A stretch of DNA of 5,797 bases from Thermoplasmata archaeon (GTDB taxonomy: Archaea > Thermoplasmatota > Thermoplasmata > Thermoplasmatales > Thermoplasmataceae), in the NCBI GenBank assembly GCA_021806345.1, contig JAJZXP010000122.1, positions 1 to 5,797 of the forward strand, written 5' to 3'. Below the pieces are notes generated by a model. It did no database searches and had not been told where the DNA came from. It saw only the letters and a program-made list of their open reading frames with translations. Positions 5,325 through 5,797 of the stretch are shown here, one piece after another. Position 1 is the first letter of the stretch. Each line of letters begins with the position of its first letter. Made by a program: the position numbers and the translations under genes.

Positions 5325-5797
5325 TCATTCAACCAGCAACCTATTTTCCCTCAGAATTCTAAGCACGGGAGTGATGGAACATTCCATGGACTTTGCTATG
5401 GCTCTTGCGGACAGACCTTTCTCTTTTAATTCCAGTACCTTCCTCTTATCTATGAAACTGCCGTTCCTGGTCTTCAGGGCAGGTCTTCCAAACTTTATTC
5501 CTTTGTTAAGGGCCTGTTCCCTACCTGCCTTGGTCCGGGAATTGATCATATTCCTCTCAAACTCGGCGAATGCGCCCAGAATTTGTAGCAGGAGCCTTCC
5601 GTTGGGTGTGGTTGTATCTATGCCAGGGTCGTTGACGCTGATGAATCCTATGCCCTTCTGGTCCAGATATTCAAGCATTCTCAACAGGTCCGATAGGGAG
5701 CGGGCAAACCTGTCTATCTTTGCAACAATGACTACTCCTGGCTTGACATCAAGAGATTTGAGCATCCTTTCGAACTCTGGTCTCTGGGTGTTCTTCC
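5325..5797 (-). CDS. Serine recombinase (resolvase/invertase family), N-terminus outside window
   Basis: The frame ends at a TGA (5327-5325) and stays open to the right edge. The Met at 5765 is internal, because the preceding codons read KNTQRPEFER in frame, as expected for this family (QRPEF..ML). The visible part has the catalytic-domain motif VAKIDRFARSLSDLL with the paired arginines of D-R-x-x-R, then PNGRLLLQILGAFAEFERNMI (the core-to-helix-E region), SRTKAGREQALNKGIKFGRP, and a C-terminal helix-turn-helix of the HTH_7 kind (KVLELKEKGLSARAIAKSME, then SITPVLRIL). The missing part, some 40-50 residues, includes the nucleophilic Ser. Such enzymes cut and rejoin DNA at short sites for plasmid resolution, inversion or integration. 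The short C-terminal domain fits the resolvase/invertase group rather than large serine integrases. It is transcribed towards orc1/cdc6 and is the main mobility marker here. Confidence 0.9.
   Translation of the reverse strand, partial: KNTQRPEFERMLKSLDVKPGVVIVAKIDRFARSLSDLLRMLEYLDQKGIGFISVNDPGIDTTTPNGRLLLQILGAFAEFERNMINSRTKAGREQALNKGIKFGRPALKTRNGSFIDKRKVLELKEKGLSARAIAKSMECSITPVLRILRENRLLVE

Noticed and set aside
5168..5362. 64-residue plus-strand frame starting MQEYVYQKTSKSLRWDDVIQ
   Set aside because: The first half looks somewhat protein-like, but the rest crosses the AT palindrome and runs into the recombinase gene on the other strand. No TATA box at a good distance or Shine-Dalgarno was found. 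It might be a remnant of a broken gene, but support is too weak.
1..5797. CRISPR arrays, tRNA and rRNA genes
   Set aside because: No regularly spaced repeats, no tRNA T-loop/CCA pattern and no conserved rRNA segments were seen on either strand.

Overview
The window looks archaeal. It encodes an Orc1/Cdc6 replication initiator and a restriction-modification pair that resembles the MjaI (CTAG) type. Several genes have TATA boxes of the TTTATAAA kind about 25-28 bp before the start codon, the spacing expected for archaeal promoters with leaderless or near-leaderless mRNAs. The species cannot be named from this sequence. Genes are moderately AT-rich, with one sharply GC-richer non-coding block at about 1370-1835.

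Layout from left to right. Positions 3-137 (+) hold the C-terminal end of a protein that may be a transposase. On the minus strand, 418-1266 encodes a divergent proteasome-like Ntn hydrolase, followed with no gap by a 49-residue reading frame (268-417). Positions 1267-1367 form a divergent promoter region: one TATA box faces left for the Ntn hydrolase and one faces right into the GC-rich block. That block (about 1368-1835) has no credible protein but many nested complementary segments, including a perfect 12-bp long-range helix, and is best read as a large structured RNA. It is followed by a 58-residue antitoxin-like gene (1878-2054, +) with no toxin beside it.

On the minus strand, 5071 (or 5092) down to 2081 is a compact three-gene cluster. 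It encodes Orc1/Cdc6, then an N4-cytosine DNA methyltransferase with a C-terminal staphylococcal-nuclease-like domain, then an MjaI-like restriction endonuclease that starts 2 nt after the methyltransferase stop. A 230-bp intergenic region upstream of orc1/cdc6 carries repeats and an AT-rich palindrome and could be an origin. The right edge holds the 3' part of a serine recombinase gene that runs out of the window.

Taken together, this looks like part of a mobile or integrated element: recombinase, own replication initiator, stabilising restriction-modification pair, orphan antitoxin and possible transposase remnant. The two least explained parts are the structured RNA and the Ntn-hydrolase/small-protein pair that diverges from it. 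Whether these two form one system is inference from their shared promoter region only.
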